Source of the DNA: Phycisphaerae bacterium
GTDB lineage: Bacteria > Planctomycetota > Phycisphaerae > UBA1845
NCBI GenBank assembly: GCA_029260155.1
Contig: JAJDDU010000564.1
Span: 1-16,832, forward strand
DNA: 16,832 nucleotides
Direction: 5' to 3'
The notes below the pieces were generated by a model. It was not told the origin of the DNA, ran no database searches, and worked only from the letters and a program-made list of their open reading frames with translations. The first letter of the stretch is position 1; each line of letters starts with the position of its first letter. Below are positions 15,861 to 16,832 of the stretch, one piece after another. A program made the translations under genes and the position numbers.

Positions 15861-15938
15861 CTTGAAGGCTTGAAGATTCGAAGGTTTGAAGATTCGTGCG
15901 GTTCGATCTTCAAACTCCAATCTTCAGCCTTCAATCTC
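15861..15938. repeat. Imperfect inverted repeat with tandem 16-mers between hsp70 and the J-like/FHA gene
   Basis: A perfect 10-bp stem, GTTTGAAGAT (15884-15893) and ATCTTCAAAC (15906-15915), closes a 12-nt loop. It extends outward as TTGAAGGCTTGAAGATT on the left against the complement of AATCTTCAGCCTTCAA on the right (one bulged base). The left arm contains two tandem 16-mers, GAAGGCTTGAAGATTC (15864-15879) and GAAGGTTTGAAGATTC (15880-15895), differing at one base. It almost fills the gap between the Hsp70 stop (15952) and the ATG at 15854 and would be transcribed as a hairpin. Confidence 0.75.
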
Positions 15939-15951
15939 CGGTCTTTAATCA

Positions 15952-16832
15952 TCATTCAACCGTCAACTGCGAAACGGCGTTCGCTAGTTCGTCGAGCGTG
16001 ACCTGGTCGAAACCGGAGTCCCTCTTGAAACTGGCTTCGGCGCTGACATTGGTAGTGGTTTCGCGAGCCTGTACGTGAATGATGCCGCTGGTGTTGTATT
16101 GAAAAGTGACCTCGACCGGCGATCCCTGCGGCAGGCCCTTGGGCAAGTCTCGGATGACGCATTCGCCGATCTGGGTGCAACCACGCGGATCGCGCGTTTC
16201 GCCTTCGACTACGAGTACACGCACGATGCGCTGGTTCTCCGCCTCCGTTCCGAAGACTTTGGTGCGCGACGAAGGCAACGGCGTGTTGTTCGGAATGACA
16301 ATCGAATTCACCAGCCGTTGCTCGCGCGACGAACGCACAATGACGCCCAGGCTGTGTGAGTTTACGTCGCTCAATCGCACCTTCGATGCAACCTCGACGA
16401 CCGCAGGTTGGAAGATAGAAAGAATGTCCTCGCCGCGATCAGCGGACGCCTCGGTGAGCTCATCCTGTACCATGGACCGCGCCCCATCGCCGGTCCTGCG
16501 GATCGGCGAGTCGGCCATTTGTGTGATGGTCGCGTGGATCGCAGCCCCGTGCGCAACGATCTGCTCAGGCGCAGCGGCCATGTTCGGCCGCTTTCCGGAA
16601 ATACGTTCCAGCATCTTGTGAATCATGGGCATGCGCGATGCCCCCCCGACCAACAGCACGTCGTCGATGCGATCCCACGTCAGCAGTGCGTCCTCAAGTA
16701 GCATTTCGATGGAGATTTGGACGCGCGTCAGGAAATCGGCCGTGGTGCTCTCGAAGCGATCGCGCGTGATGGGAACCGCGACGTGCCGGCCCATGTGACT
16801 GAGTTGGACGGCCACTTGCTGTGCACTGCTCA
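15952..16832 (-). CDS. Hsp70/DnaK-family chaperone, C-terminal part (5' end outside window)
   Basis: About 293 residues visible, beginning (from the right edge) with SSAQQVAVQL, which fits the DnaK segment after 'KxxLS'. Then come FESTTADFL, the nucleotide-binding-domain motif VLLVGGASRMPMI, PEQIVAHGAAIHA and, after a linker, the substrate-binding beta domain (SHSLGVIVRS, IVIPNNTPLPSSRTKVF, RVLVVEGE, LPKGLPQGSPVEVTFQYNTSGIIHVQARE). The C-terminus is short: after HVQARET only about 40 residues remain, so the helical lid of DnaK appears reduced or absent, as in several divergent Hsp70-like proteins. An insert between the nucleotide-binding end and the beta domain (TGDGARSMVQDELTEAS) is unlike canonical DnaK. 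Probably not the housekeeping DnaK; it is followed on the same strand by the J-like/FHA gene, implying a joint function. Confidence 0.88.
   Translation of the reverse strand, partial: SSAQQVAVQLSHMGRHVAVPITRDRFESTTADFLTRVQISIEMLLEDALLTWDRIDDVLLVGGASRMPMIHKMLERISGKRPNMAAAPEQIVAHGAAIHATITQMADSPIRRTGDGARSMVQDELTEASADRGEDILSIFQPAVVEVASKVRLSDVNSHSLGVIVRSSREQRLVNSIVIPNNTPLPSSRTKVFGTEAENQRIVRVLVVEGETRDPRGCTQIGECVIRDLPKGLPQGSPVEVTFQYNTSGIIHVQARETTTNVSAEASFKRDSGFDQVTLDELANAVSQLTVE

Noticed and set aside
15855..15920. 22-codon N-terminal extension of the J-like/FHA protein
   Set aside because: The codons are part of the inverted repeat and tandem 16-mers. The downstream start MTIDETDPYSTYL matches the usual beginning of this planctomycete J-like domain.

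Overview
The window comes from a GC-rich bacterium, most likely a planctomycete (Planctomycetota, perhaps Phycisphaerae-like). I infer this from two large secreted proteins ending in dockerin/EF-hand-like paired calcium-loop segments, a degenerate J-like domain of planctomycete type fused to two FHA domains beside an Hsp70 gene, many secreted proteins of unknown role, and mixed Shine-Dalgarno use. No rRNA, tRNA, CRISPR array, insertion sequence or phage gene was seen.

Layout. 1-1091 (minus): the N-terminus of a P-loop ATPase cut by the window edge, and a small secreted protein. 1092-1333: a divergent gap with an interspersed hairpin and long G-tracts. 1334-5508 (plus): a secreted M28 zinc peptidase, a GNAT acetyltransferase, a 627-residue HEAT-repeat protein and a small membrane-anchored protein; the first and last pairs overlap by GTGA. 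5512-7107 (minus): a pectinacetylesterase/Notum-like secreted hydrolase whose signal peptide is separated from the enzyme by an in-frame TAG. 7411-8187 (plus): a lipoate ligase/octanoyltransferase-family protein. 8202-8999 (minus): a lipoprotein. 9240-10715 (plus): a polyprenyl-phosphate sugar phosphotransferase that starts exopolysaccharide or O-antigen-type glycans. 10778-14698 (minus): a secreted protein of about 1306 residues with an internal and a terminal dockerin-like segment. 14880-16832 (minus): a J-like/FHA-FHA protein downstream of the 3' end of an Hsp70 gene, separated by a 97-nt gap almost filled by an inverted repeat.

How it fits together. This is mostly a collection of short units rather than one pathway. 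Two groups look functionally linked: Hsp70 with the J-like/FHA protein (a chaperone joined to a phosphothreonine-reader scaffold), and the HEAT protein with its membrane partner. The rest is cell-surface biology (secreted hydrolases, a lipoprotein, glycan initiation) plus cofactor attachment. The most unusual observations are the amber codon inside the esterase gene, the two intergenic inverted repeats, and the HPD-less J-like domain beside Hsp70. I did not find a clear-cut new defence or mobile system.
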